Source of the DNA: Bacteroidia bacterium
GTDB lineage: Bacteria > Bacteroidota > Bacteroidia > Flavobacteriales_D > Sanyastnellaceae
Direction: 5' to 3'
Assembly: GCA_030427925.1 (NCBI GenBank)
Contig: JAUICJ010000016.1
Span: 1-63,289 of the forward strand
Length of the DNA stretch: 63,289 bases
The position numbers and the translations under genes are program-made. Shown here piece by piece: positions 54,522-63,289 of the stretch (positions are counted from its first letter, which is position 1; every line of letters starts with the position of its first letter). Under the pieces are notes generated by a model. It saw only the letters and a list, made by a program, of their open reading frames with translations, made no database searches and had not been told where the DNA came from.

Positions 54522-56378
54522 TCAGTCGCAGCAGTTTTGGGTGCCAAAACCCGCAAGCAACACCGTAAAGTCCGCCATCGACACGATGCCATCTCCGTTG
54601 AAATCCCCGGGACAATCGCCCACGCACCCGAAGTACGTCAGGAAGGCCAACATGTCGCGCAAATCCACCGTGCAATCGCCGTCCACGTCCGCGGTGCACG
54701 CCCCCGGCTGGATGCCAAAGGTCGCCTCGGTGGCCTCCACCTCGTACGGCACGAACCCCGGTCCCACCACCTCATACGGCGTCGCGCCTCCGCCCAGCCC
54801 CACGGTCGTCGAATCCGCCCCGCCGATGACGTCCCACGTCAGGCTGAACAAGGAATCCCCCGCCGCAATCGCCACGCCTTCGAGCGTCGGGTCGAACCAC
54901 GAGCACAGGACTTGGTCGGGTCCACCCGACGCGTTGCCCGCGTTGAAATTCGGGAGGACGCCCGCTTCGGCCGTTGCGAACGCGAGCTGCGCGGCGTCGA
55001 AGGGCAGGCTGGTTTGGAAGGAGAGCAACGCCGCGGGTTGGGTGGCGACGACGTGCACCGTCAAGGCGCCCGCCGCGTAGCTGCCTTCGAGGACGAAACC
55101 GACCGAGGGCTCCGTCACGGTGAGCGCTCCGGGTTCGAAGGACGCGTCGAAGAGGACGCCTTCAGGGGTCGCCACTTCGGCGAAGCCGGTCCAGGTGAGC
55201 GGGTAGACACCGGCGGGTGCGGTCGCGTGCAGTTCGAGGAGGACCGGGCCTTCCACGCCGTCGAGCGCGGGGTCGAACCAGGAGATGGTGGCGGTTTCGC
55301 CGTCGGTGGACCAGTTCGCCGGGCCGAAACCAGTGAGGGCGGGCGCGGTCACGTCGGTCAGGGTGAGGCCGGAAAGGCCGATGGTGGCTTGGAAGCTGCC
55401 GATAGGCGCGTCGGCGCTCGCCGCGATGGGCAGCGTGAACGGGCTGCCGGGGGCGGCTTCGAGGGTCGGCAGGGTGAACGTGGCCGTCGGGGTGGCGGCC
55501 GGAACGATGGGCAGGATCACGCCTTCGTACGTGGCTGGGCGGGGGGCCAAATCCGCCCCGATCACTTCCCGCAACACCGGGAAATCACTGAATGCCAGTG
55601 CGGTGGGGCCGCTGGGGGCGAGGACCGTGAATTCGAGCTCGAACAGGGTGGTGCCGTCGGGGACCGTCAAGGAGGACAGGCCGTCGTCGTACCAGGAATA
55701 CGCCACGGCGCCGTCGGTGGCCGTCCAGTTCAGTCCCGGGAGGGCAGCGGGGGCGATGCCGACGAGTTCCAGCGCGGCCGGGTCGTAGTTCAGGCTGCCC
55801 TGGCAGGACAGCACGTCCTCGAAGCCCGCCGCCCGGACGGGCAGGGTGAACGCCGCCCCCGGGGTCAGTGCCAGCGAATCCAGGGAGAACGCCACCGTCC
55901 CGGTCGCCACGGGCGGGTCTTCGGGGTCCGTCCAGCCGCTCGTCGGTGCGATGGGCGGCCCCACCGTCACCGGGATGACCGAAAAGCCCGGACCGATGAA
56001 TTCGATCGGCGTCGGCGCGTTCACCAGGGCCACGGACGTCGGGGTTGCCGTCGAATCGACCCACGAGAAGTGGAGCGTGAGGAGGGACGCGGGCGGGGTT
56101 TGGCCCGCCAATGCCGCGTCATACCACGAGAACACCACGGTTCCTGCCGCCGGCTCCCCCACCGCCAACGAAGGCCAAGCCAACGCCGACGCGCTGTCCA
56201 ACGCCAACACCGCCGGGTCGTACGCCACCGTGCCTTGTGCGCTCAACAACGAGGGCATGCCGGCCACCGCCAGCGTCACCGCCAGCGGCTGCCCCTCCGG
56301 CGTCGCCACGAGCACGGCCCCTTGACCGCTCGCCCACGACGCCCACAAAACCAGCACCGCCGTCCACAAACGCATCAT
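54522..56378 (-). CDS. Scaffoldin-like protein: four cohesin-like modules and a double dockerin-like end
   Basis: A 618-residue protein; the ATG pair 56378/56375 overlaps the stop of the upstream giant gene, and the signal peptide is MMRLWTAVLVLWASWASGQ. Four modules of about 130-140 residues follow (about 22-140, 158-285, 299-420, 426-555). Each begins with a beta strand pattern like LTPGAAFTLPVRA, has a YDPAAL-type loop, and carries FSWYDAAL, YSWYDDGL, ISWFDPAL or CSWFDPTL at nearly even spacing. Two end in a clear IGPGF or VGPGF strand; a third has a weaker version. This matches type I cohesins in order and size. Residues 560-618 form the dockerin-like pair. It could organise partner proteins at the cell surface; cohesin identity is inferred from pattern, not from a profile search. 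Confidence 0.75.
   Translation of the reverse strand: MMRLWTAVLVLWASWASGQGAVLVATPEGQPLAVTLAVAGMPSLLSAQGTVAYDPAVLALDSASALAWPSLAVGEPAAGTVVFSWYDAALAGQTPPASLLTLHFSWVDSTATPTSVALVNAPTPIEFIGPGFSVIPVTVGPPIAPTSGWTDPEDPPVATGTVAFSLDSLALTPGAAFTLPVRAAGFEDVLSCQGSLNYDPAALELVGIAPAALPGLNWTATDGAVAYSWYDDGLSSLTVPDGTTLFELEFTVLAPSGPTALAFSDFPVLREVIGADLAPRPATYEGVILPIVPAATPTATFTLPTLEAAPGSPFTLPIAASADAPIGSFQATIGLSGLTLTDVTAPALTGFGPANWSTDGETATISWFDPALDGVEGPVLLELHATAPAGVYPLTWTGFAEVATPEGVLFDASFEPGALTVTEPSVGFVLEGSYAAGALTVHVVATQPAALLSFQTSLPFDAAQLAFATAEAGVLPNFNAGNASGGPDQVLCSWFDPTLEGVAIAAGDSLFSLTWDVIGGADSTTVGLGGGATPYEVVGPGFVPYEVEATEATFGIQPGACTADVDGDCTVDLRDMLAFLTYFGCVGDCPGDFNGDGIVSMADFTVLLAGFGTQNCCD
54525..54698 (-). other. Cys-bracketed double dockerin-like C-terminal module (cohesin-like protein)
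   Basis: This encodes CTADVDGDCTVDLRD and CPGDFNGDGIVSMAD loops with FGCVGDC between them and a NCC end. The second loop has all Ca-binding positions; in the first loop position 5 is Asp and the following residue Cys. Confidence 0.65.
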
Positions 56379-59300
56379 CGGACCACGTGCACTTGGATGG
56401 ACCACGCGCCTTCCGAGGTCGTCGCGCGGACCACATACGTTCCCGCGGCCGGCATCGCCTCGACCACGGCGCCCTCTGCAGTGCGCCGCCACGCCACATC
56501 GACCAACCGGCCGGCTGCATCGCGCACGTCAAGTCCCGTCAAGCCCGGCAAGGCCAAGGTGAAGCCGTCCGATGTCGGGTTGGGCCATGCCGCGAGCGCA
56601 CGCTCCATTTCCTCCACCTGCAGCGCCTCTTGCACGCCCGACCAAACCGGCCGGCTGACTGCCAAGTCCACGCCGCACGCCTCACCCGGCACGCCCACCG
56701 ACGTCAATCCGAGTTCGTCCCACGAAGCCCCTTCCGGCACGTCGAACACCCAAGTGACCAACGAGCCGCTGAACTCCGTTTCCGAAGCGAATTGGAACGG
56801 GAAGCGCCCCGAGGCGTGCATCGCCGGATTCGTCCGCATCGCCGCATCGTGCAGCGTCCAGTCGACGAGGGCCCAGTCTGCCGGCCACGCCACCGTGAAC
56901 TGCAAGCCACGCAGCACGTCCTCCGTAGCCAGGGTGACCGCGTGCAGCCCGTTGCCGAGCGCCGTCGCCGTCGCGCCCAACGGCAGGTCGAGTTCGTTGA
57001 CGGGCATGCCGCCCATCGGGGCCCAGCTGCCATCGACGTCCCCGCGCTTCACCGCCGTGAAGTCCACCACGGCCCCGTCCTGCAACGTGGGCACGAGCAC
57101 TTCCTCGAGGAAGCCATACGGATTCGTCGGGTCGGCGAACTGGACCTCGTCGGGAACGAGGACCCAATCGTCCACGCCCGGATAGGTCGCCGCCTGCTGC
57201 AAGATGACCTGTTGCATGAGGAGCAGGTCGAGCGTCGTCACTGTTCCCGAACCGTTCACGTCCGCCGCCAGCAGTTGCCAGGGCGTGGAGAGCGGCTGCC
57301 CGAGGATTTGGCCTTGCGCAAGCAGAATGTCCAGCGTCGTCACCCCGTTGTCCGCGGGATCATCGGTCGCCTTCATCGCGCTCACCCAGTAGCTGTTGCC
57401 CTCGTTCAAAGCCAAACCGAATCCGCCACTCGCGTCGCTCACCGCATTCGCCACCGCGCCGGTCGCCGCCGCCTGAGCGGTCACCTCGACCCCTTCAACC
57501 GGGAAACCCTGCGGCGTGAGGACCCCGCCCGACAGCCCACCGGTTCCTCCCGAAACCGGCCACACCTCCACCTCCGCGTACAGCGTATCCGCCGCGCACC
57601 CCAGCGCACTCGCGGTCACTGCATACACCCCCGACATGGCCTCCGTCGCTGGCGCCAGCTCCACGTTGGCGGTCGTCGCCTCGAAGCCATCCGGTCCGCT
57701 CCACGTCACGTTCGCTCCCGCACCCGGGCTCACCGTCAACTGCAGCGCACTGCCCTCAAACACAGGACTGTTCGTCGCCAGCCCCACCAACGTCGGCACC
57801 GGCAACACCTCCACGGTCACCGGTTCGGAAACCGCCGTGCAGCCCCCCACCGTCGCCGTAGCATGGTACGTCCCCGCCTCCGTCACCACCACCTGCTCCG
57901 CGCCGACCCCCAACTCCGGCCAGTACACCGAACCGGCTCCCAACGTCGCCGTGAGCACCACCGTTTCCCCCTCGCAGACCACCGACGGCCCGTCGAATCC
58001 AATCACCGGTGCGGGCGGCGTCGGCGCCACCGTCACCGTCACGCTCGCCATCCCCACGCATCCCCCCGTCGTCCCCGTCACCTCATACGTCCCGGACGCC
58101 GAAACCGGCAGCTCCGCGCCCGTCGCGCCCGTCGACCACGCCCAGTCCTGAGCGCCCGAAGCGGTCAGCACCAACGCATCCCCCGAACACGCCTCGAAGC
58201 TCCCCGTCGAACTCGCAATCTCCACGTCCACCCCAGCGGTCGTCGTGAAGTACCAATCCGACACGTCGTAGTTGTTCGAATTCGAGTAGGCCCGCACCCG
58301 CACCGACGCTTGGCCCATCGGCTCGTTCGGTAAGGTCCACGTGTACGTTCGGTCCGGCGCACTCACGTTCGTCGCGATCGAAATCCAAGCGGACGCCGGC
58401 GTCGGCCGGTAGTCGATGTTGAACGCGTTGTTCGTCGAAGGATCCTCCCAAACCAACGTCACCTCCGAACAGCCCGCAAACGCCTCCCCGCCATTGGGGC
58501 TCAACACGTTGATCGTCGGCTCGTACGCCGTCACATCGAATGGCAGCACCGACTCGGACGACTTGCACGCGTTGTTGGCATCCTCCACGCGCACCATCGC
58601 AAACGCGCTCGCACCGAAGGGCACCGACCAGGCGTAGCTGCCGCTCAGCGTGTAATGGTTCTCCACGATCGTCGTCCAGCTGCCGCCCGCATCCAAGCTG
58701 TAGGCCAAATCCCAAAAGTTCGAAGTCAACGTGTCATTCCACGTGATCGCCACTTCGCTCCCGGCCGTCGCGACCCCGCCGTACGTTAAGCTCGTCAGCT
58801 CCACCGTGGGGCTGATGGTGAACACGTTGTCGCTCACATCGAACTTGGACGGCGCATTCGCATCCCGCACCCGCACGAGCGCGGTCGTTGATGGCGTGTT
58901 GGGAATCAACCAGTTGTACGAAATGAAACCGCTGCCGTTCACGTAATCCGACGCGATGGCCGTCCACGTGTCGCCCCCGTCCGTCGAGTAATCGATGTCG
59001 TAGACTCCTGAAGTTCCGCCCGCGAACCAATCGATGTTCGTGTAGGTGCAGGAACGGTAGTCGGCGGCGAAGGTGTTTTGGGTTTCCAAAGCGATCGGCG
59101 GCGCAATGGTGAATCCGATGTCGCTGACGTCGGCCACCACGTTGTTGCCCGCGTCGCGAATCCGCACGAGGGCGAGCGACGTGGGATCGTCCGGAACGAG
59201 CCACTCGAACACCCCGTCGTTGAGGGTGCTCGCGGAAATGACCTGCCACGTTGCGCCGTTGTCGGTGGAGTAATCGATGGCCACGTAGGGCGTCGACAGG

Positions 59301-62300
59301 AATTGCGACTCCCACGTGATGTCTTCCACCGAGCCGATGTGCACGGTGGTCGCCGTATTGGGATGCTGGATCAAAATCGCAGGCGTTCCAGCAACGATGG
59401 TGAACACGTAATCGCTCTCATCCATCACCTGCCCATTGGCCACATCCACCACCCGGACCTTGCAGGCCGTCGACGGCGCATTCGGCACGGCCCAATCGTA
59501 ATGGCCCGTCGGGCTGTAGTAGTTCGACACGATGCGCGTCCAGGTGATGCCACCGTTCGTCGAGTACTCGAGGTTGAACTCCTTCGACGTTCCGGCCACA
59601 TCCCAATCGATGGGCTGGGTGGTGTCGTCGTCCTCGACGTTGATGGATTCGAGGTTCGCGTCCCAGCCCGCTGCGGTGCCGTTGTAGCCCGTCTCGTTTT
59701 GGAACACCACCTTCAATGCAGGGGCCTGAGCCGTGGGCGGATTCGTTTGCAAACTCGAAGCGCTTGGGCTGCCTTGCAAGTTCAGGAGCAACTGGTTCGT
59801 CGTCGCATCGTAGACGTACAACCGGTCGTCGTAGCTGCTGTAGCCGTCGTACAGCGCGAGCCGCGTGAACGTCATCTTGAGTTCGTTGCCTGCGGTGGCC
59901 GGGTAGAAGTGCTTCGTGTAGTTCGTGTTGCTCGCGTTGCCTTGCGGGCCGCCGCTGTCATAGAAGCGACCGCCGTCCGTCGTGATCGAGCCGTTGTCCA
60001 TCAGGTACACGCCGCCGAAGGCCGCCGGCATCACCGTTGCTTGGTACAGCTCGCCGCCGTTGGGCTCGTTGACCGCCACTTCGCTGACGATGGTGAAGGC
60101 CAAGTCGTTCGCGTCGTTGCGGCAGGTCACGCTTTGGTCCTGAACGCGCACGAAGGCTTGAGCGCTCGGAGCGTTGGGAACCGTCCAGCTGTAGCTGCCG
60201 TCGGTTTGGCTTGAAGCAATGGTCGTCCAGCTTTCGCCCGCATCGAGGCTGTAGGCCAAATTCACCGCCCCCACAACCGGCGATTTCAGGTAATTCAACG
60301 GGCGCACCTCCCCTGCATTCCACACCTCACCGCCATTCGGCGAGAGCATGACCACCTCCTCCGTCTTCATCAAGTCGAACGCGGCGTCGCTGTCGTCGGT
60401 CTTGCTGGCGTCGTTCACATCCTGCACGCGGATTTTCGCGTTGCTGGTGGTTTCGTTGGCGATGACCGACCAGTTCCAGCTCGAACCGGAGGCCGTCGTC
60501 GTCAGGTTCGTCCACGTCGCGCCGCCGTCCAGCGACAGGTCAACCGCGTACGTGCCGCTCGTGCCGCCCGCCTGCCACTGCACCGTCGTGGCGGCGCAGC
60601 CGTCCAGCTCCTCCCCGCCGTTCGGGTGCGTCACCGTGATGTGCGGGAGCAGGTTGAAGTCGGCGTCGCTCGTGTCCTCGTAGCCCGTCGTGGCCACTTT
60701 GACCCGGGCGTTCTCGGAGGCCGTGCTCGGGAGGAGCCACGTGTACGAGCCGTCGTTTTCGGTGGTCGCGATGGTCGTCCACGTCTCGCCGCTGTCCAGC
60801 GAGTAGCTCAGCGTCACGACCGTCGAAGGGATGAAGTTCGCCACCCACTCGATTTCGTGTTCCGTGCCCGCGAACCACGCCTCGCCCCCGTTCGGGAACG
60901 TCAGGCGCGGGGCCGCAGGAGCGATCGTGAAGTTCGCGTCGCTGAGGTCAACCACCGCGCCGTTCTCCGTGTCCGTGACCTTCACCAGGCAGCTCGTGCC
61001 CGAGTTGTTCGGGACCGGCCAGTCGTAGTGGCCCGTCGGGCTGTAGTAGTTCGACATGATCCGCTTCCACGTCAGGCCCCCGTCGTTCGAGTAGTCCAAA
61101 TGGAACTCCTTCGACGTGCCCGCAACATCCCAGTCCATCGGGTACGTCGTGTTGTCGTACGTCACGTCGATGGACTCGATGTTCGCGTCCCAACCTGAGG
61201 CCGTGCCGTCGTAGCCCGTTTCGTTTTGGAACACCACCTTCAGGCCTTGGCCTTGGGCGGTCGGGGGGTTGTTGTGCAGGCTGGCCGAGCTCGGCGTGCC
61301 TTGAAGGCTCAGCAGCAGCTGGTTCGTTGTGGCGTCGTAGACGTACAGGCGGTCGTCGTAGCTGCTGTAGCCGTCGTACAGCGAGAGCCGCGTGAACGTC
61401 ATCTTCAGCTCGTTGTTTTGGGTGGCCGGCCAGAAGTACTTCGTGTAGTTCACGTTGCTCGCGTTCGACTCCGGGCCGCCGCTGTCGAAGAACCGGCCGC
61501 CGTCCGTCACGATCGTGCCGTTGTCCATGATGTAGTACCCGCCAAACGTCGGCGGAACCACCGTGGCCGTCAGTTCTTCACCGCCGTTGGGTTCGTTGAC
61601 CAGCACCTCGCTCACGATGGTGAACGGGGTGTCGCTCGCGTCCACGCGGCAGCTTACGCTTTGGTCTTGGACGCGGACCAGCGCTTCCGTGCTCGGTGCG
61701 TTCGGAACCGTCCAGCTGTACGCTCCGCCGTTTTGGGACGTCACGATGGTGGACCACGTCGTGCCGTTGTCCGTCGAGTAGCTCAGGTTGACGTTGTTCG
61801 CGGCGGCCGTTTTGATGTAGTTCAGTTGGCGCACTTCGCCCGTGTACCACGTCTCGCCGCCGTTGGGCGAGAGCATCACGACGTCTTCCGTTTTGATCAG
61901 GTCGAACGCGGCGTCGCTGGCGTCGGTCTTGCTGGCGTCGTTCACGTCGCGGACCCGGATGCGGGCGTCGCTCGTCGTTTCGTTCGTGATGACCGACCAG
62001 TTCCAGCTCGAACCGGAGGCCGTCGTCGTCAGGTTCGTCCACGTCGCGCCGCCGTCCAGCGACAGGTCAACCGCGTACGTGCCGCTCGTGCCGCCCGCTT
62101 GCCATTGCACCGTCGTGGCCGCGCAGCCGTCCAGCTCCTCCCCGCCGTTCGGGTGCGTCACCGTGATGTGCGGGAGCAGGTTGAAGTCGGCGTCGCTCGC
62201 GTCTTCGTAGCCGGTCGTGGCCACTTTGACCCGGGCGTTCTCTGAGGCCGTGCTCGGCAGCAGCCACGTGTACGAGCCGTCGTTTTCCGTGGTCGCAATC

Positions 62301-63289
62301 GTCGTCCACGTGTCGCCGCTGTCCAGCGAGTAGCTCAGCGTCACCACCGTCGAGGGGATGAAGTTCGCCACCCACTCGATCTCGTGCTCCGTACCCGCGA
62401 ACCACGCCTCGCCCCCGTTCGGGAACGTCAGGCGCGGGGCCGCAGGAGCGATCGTGAAGTTTGCGTCGCTCAGGTCCACCACCGCGCCGTTTTCCGTGTC
62501 CGTGACCTTCACGAGGCAGTTCGTGCCCGCGTTGTTCGGAACCGGCCAGTCGTAGTGGCCCGTCGGGCTGTAGTAGTTCGACATGATGCGCTTCCACGTC
62601 AGGCCCCCGTCGTACGAGTAGTCGAGGTGGAACTCCTTCGAAGTGCCCGCCACGTCCCAGTCCATCGGGTACGTCGTGTTCGCGTACGTCACGTCGATGG
62701 ACTCGATGTTCGCGTCCCAGCCCGAGGCCGTGCCGTCGTAGCCCGTTTCGTTTTGGAACACCACTTTCAGGCCCTGGCCTTGGGCGGTCGGGGGGTTCGT
62801 GTGGAGGCTCGAAGCGCTCGGCGTGCCTTGCAGGCTCAGGAGCAGCTGGTTCGTCGTCGCATCGTAAACGTAGAGGCGATCATCGTAGCTGCTGTAGCCG
62901 TCGTACAGCGACAGGCGCGTGAACGTCATCTTCAGCTCGTTGTTCTGGGTCGCCGGCCAGAAGTACTTCGTGTAGTTCACGTTGCTCGCGTTCGACTCCG
63001 GGCCGCCGCTGTCGAAGAACCGGCCGCCGTCCGTGACGATCGTGCCGTTGTCCATGATGTAGTACCCGCCAAACGTCGGCGGAACCACCGTGGCCGTCAG
63101 TTCTTCACCGCCGTTGGGTTCGTTGACCAGCACCTCGCTCACGATGGTGAACGGGGTGTCGCTCGCATCCACGCGGCAGCTCACGCTTTGGTCTTGGACG
63201 CGGACCAGCGCTTCCGTGCTCGGTGCGTTCGGAACCGTCCAGCTGTACGCTCCGCCGTTTTGGGACGTCACGATGGTGGACCACGTCGT
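56375..63289 (-). CDS. Giant surface protein with CUB-like and KNH-type repeats, dockerin-like domain and T9SS type A sorting domain; N-terminus beyond the window
   Basis: More than 2300 residues are visible and the start lies past the right edge. The body is built of units containing a CUB-like domain (GGRFFDSGG, LYDGYSSYDDRLYVYDA, ETGYDG) and several roughly 90-residue domains with LSYSLDSGDTWTTIA and YTWLLPS patterns, like the Ser-Thr-rich GPI-anchored/KNH family. Then come Ig-like domains, a carboxypeptidase-regulatory-like domain, a dockerin-like segment (NGVTTLDILLAQ ... DVNGSGTVTTLDLLLMQQ), a second beta domain with a cohesin-like feel, and a type A T9SS end (AAWPNPTSDGFTLAL ... PAAGTYVVRA). 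Its stop is coupled to the start of the cohesin-like gene. Likely role: surface adhesin or scaffold partner. Confidence 0.9.
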   Translation of the reverse strand, partial: TTWSTIVTSQNGGAYSWTVPNAPSTEALVRVQDQSVSCRVDASDTPFTIVSEVLVNEPNGGEELTATVVPPTFGGYYIMDNGTIVTDGGRFFDSGGPESNASNVNYTKYFWPATQNNELKMTFTRLSLYDGYSSYDDRLYVYDATTNQLLLSLQGTPSASSLHTNPPTAQGQGLKVVFQNETGYDGTASGWDANIESIDVTYANTTYPMDWDVAGTSKEFHLDYSYDGGLTWKRIMSNYYSPTGHYDWPVPNNAGTNCLVKVTDTENGAVVDLSDANFTIAPAAPRLTFPNGGEAWFAGTEHEIEWVANFIPSTVVTLSYSLDSGDTWTTIATTENDGSYTWLLPSTASENARVKVATTGYEDASDADFNLLPHITVTHPNGGEELDGCAATTVQWQAGGTSGTYAVDLSLDGGATWTNLTTTASGSSWNWSVITNETTSDARIRVRDVNDASKTDASDAAFDLIKTEDVVMLSPNGGETWYTGEVRQLNYIKTAAANNVNLSYSTDNGTTWSTIVTSQNGGAYSWTVPNAPSTEALVRVQDQSVSCRVDASDTPFTIVSEVLVNEPNGGEELTATVVPPTFGGYYIMDNGTIVTDGGRFFDSGGPESNASNVNYTKYFWPATQNNELKMTFTRLSLYDGYSSYDDRLYVYDATTNQLLLSLQGTPSSASLHNNPPTAQGQGLKVVFQNETGYDGTASGWDANIESIDVTYDNTTYPMDWDVAGTSKEFHLDYSNDGGLTWKRIMSNYYSPTGHYDWPVPNNSGTSCLVKVTDTENGAVVDLSDANFTIAPAAPRLTFPNGGEAWFAGTEHEIEWVANFIPSTVVTLSYSLDSGETWTTIATTENDGSYTWLLPSTASENARVKVATTGYEDTSDADFNLLPHITVTHPNGGEELDGCAATTVQWQAGGTSGTYAVDLSLDGGATWTNLTTTASGSSWNWSVIANETTSNAKIRVQDVNDASKTDDSDAAFDLMKTEEVVMLSPNGGEVWNAGEVRPLNYLKSPVVGAVNLAYSLDAGESWTTIASSQTDGSYSWTVPNAPSAQAFVRVQDQSVTCRNDANDLAFTIVSEVAVNEPNGGELYQATVMPAAFGGVYLMDNGSITTDGGRFYDSGGPQGNASNTNYTKHFYPATAGNELKMTFTRLALYDGYSSYDDRLYVYDATTNQLLLNLQGSPSASSLQTNPPTAQAPALKVVFQNETGYNGTAAGWDANLESINVEDDDTTQPIDWDVAGTSKEFNLEYSTNGGITWTRIVSNYYSPTGHYDWAVPNAPSTACKVRVVDVANGQVMDESDYVFTIVAGTPAILIQHPNTATTVHIGSVEDITWESQFLSTPYVAIDYSTDNGATWQVISASTLNDGVFEWLVPDDPTSLALVRIRDAGNNVVADVSDIGFTIAPPIALETQNTFAADYRSCTYTNIDWFAGGTSGVYDIDYSTDGGDTWTAIASDYVNGSGFISYNWLIPNTPSTTALVRVRDANAPSKFDVSDNVFTISPTVELTSLTYGGVATAGSEVAITWNDTLTSNFWDLAYSLDAGGSWTTIVENHYTLSGSYAWSVPFGASAFAMVRVEDANNACKSSESVLPFDVTAYEPTINVLSPNGGEAFAGCSEVTLVWEDPSTNNAFNIDYRPTPASAWISIATNVSAPDRTYTWTLPNEPMGQASVRVRAYSNSNNYDVSDWYFTTTAGVDVEIASSTGSFEACSGDALVLTASGAQDWAWSTGATGAELPVSASGTYEVTGTTGGCVGMASVTVTVAPTPPAPVIGFDGPSVVCEGETVVLTATLGAGSVYWPELGVGAEQVVVTEAGTYHATATVGGCTAVSEPVTVEVLPVPTLVGLATNSPVFEGSALQLTVSPGAGANVTWSGPDGFEATTANVELAPATEAMSGVYAVTASALGCAADTLYAEVEVWPVSGGTGGLSGGVLTPQGFPVEGVEVTAQAAATGAVANAVSDASGGFGLALNEGNSYWVSAMKATDDPADNGVTTLDILLAQGQILGQPLSTPWQLLAADVNGSGTVTTLDLLLMQQVILQQAATYPGVDDWVLVPDEVQFADPTNPYGFLEEVLVPTLQDGAVVDFTAVKRGDVDGSWAPMGGMPVNELDLPLGATATALGNGLHAVTLATEDVLRGLQFTVAWPADWALVDWTLHDAAMRTNPAMHASGRFPFQFASETEFSGSLVTWVFDVPEGASWDELGLTSVGVPGEACGVDLAVSRPVWSGVQEALQVEEMERALAAWPNPTSDGFTLALPGLTGLDVRDAAGRLVDVAWRRTAEGAVVEAMPAAGTYVVRATTSEGAWSIQVHVVR
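60187..63240 (-). repeat. Tandem 1527-bp repeats inside the giant surface-protein gene
   Basis: AGCTGTACGCTCCGCCG-type sequence occurs at 63241 and 61714, and a diverged version at 60187, spacing 1527 bases (509 codons) each time. The units 63240-61714 and about 61713-60330 are almost identical at the DNA level. A third unit (60186 to about 58660) keeps the same domain order but is diverged. A further copy begins at the window edge. Confidence 0.9.

Noticed and set aside
53211-57185. Plus-strand ORF of 1324 codons spanning three minus-strand genes
   Set aside because: It crosses the boundaries of three well-supported genes and shows only Arg/Pro/His-rich shadow sequence.
58600-63289. Possible CRISPR-like or intergenic repeat array
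   Set aside because: The repeats are long (1527 bases), in frame and encode folded domains. There are no short repeats with unique spacers and no cas genes.

Overview
The window is high-GC bacterial DNA (well over 60% G+C by eye). It most likely comes from a member of the Bacteroidota, probably a Flavobacteriales-like lineage. The grounds are type A and type B type-IX-secretion (T9SS) sorting domains on several large secreted proteins, CHU_C/gliding-type C-termini, repeated GCTDxxACNY...DDGSC modules, DUF6268/DUF2147 envelope proteins, and TAnnTTTG-like promoter elements placed almost on top of start codons. No ribosomal, phage, transposase or CRISPR features were seen.

Layout. 1-9.5 kb: a GT-C glycosyltransferase running off the left edge, a small lipoprotein, a type B T9SS protein next to a membrane-anchored TPR/LuxR-type regulator, a secreted M12B metalloprotease, a divergent pair (AlkD-like protein and a TIGR03032 protein), and an FG-GAP repeat protein. 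9.5-10.7 kb: an AT-rich islet with a DUF2335 membrane protein that has no ATG start. 10.7-18.8 kb: a CsgG-like secreted protein, tRNA-Pro, glutathione peroxidase, a glycosyltransferase 2/FkbM methyltransferase/amino-acid racemase group, a GNAT enzyme, decayed genes including a broken FkbM paralogue, tRNA-Arg and a prolyl-aminopeptidase-like lipoprotein. 18.9-30.5 kb: monomeric NADP isocitrate dehydrogenase, facing a 3119-residue PKD/repeat protein with a type B sorting domain. 30.5-38.2 kb: a lipoprotein/NUC1 endonuclease pair, cytochrome bd oxidase (cydAB), a thioredoxin-like protein, a coupled run (O-methyltransferase, sulfotransferase, DinB, SET), tRNA-Val and a small secreted DUF1566-like protein. 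38.3-50.7 kb: a 2334-residue 5'-nucleotidase/choice-of-anchor protein, a CotH protein, a lipoprotein, and coupled DUF2147 and DUF6268 genes. 50.7-63.3 kb, all on the minus strand: a giant repeat protein with dockerin-like and type A sorting domains, a protein of four cohesin-like modules, and an M43 metalloprotease.

The most interesting theme is the secreted set. One protein looks like a small scaffoldin: four cohesin-like modules followed by a dockerin-like pair. At least two secreted metalloproteases, at the two ends of the window, end in the same Cys-bracketed dockerin-like pair instead of a T9SS C-terminal domain. This suggests a cohesin/dockerin-style surface assembly, or a non-canonical C-terminal anchoring module, in this bacterium. 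That is inference from pattern recognition and needs profile searches and binding tests.
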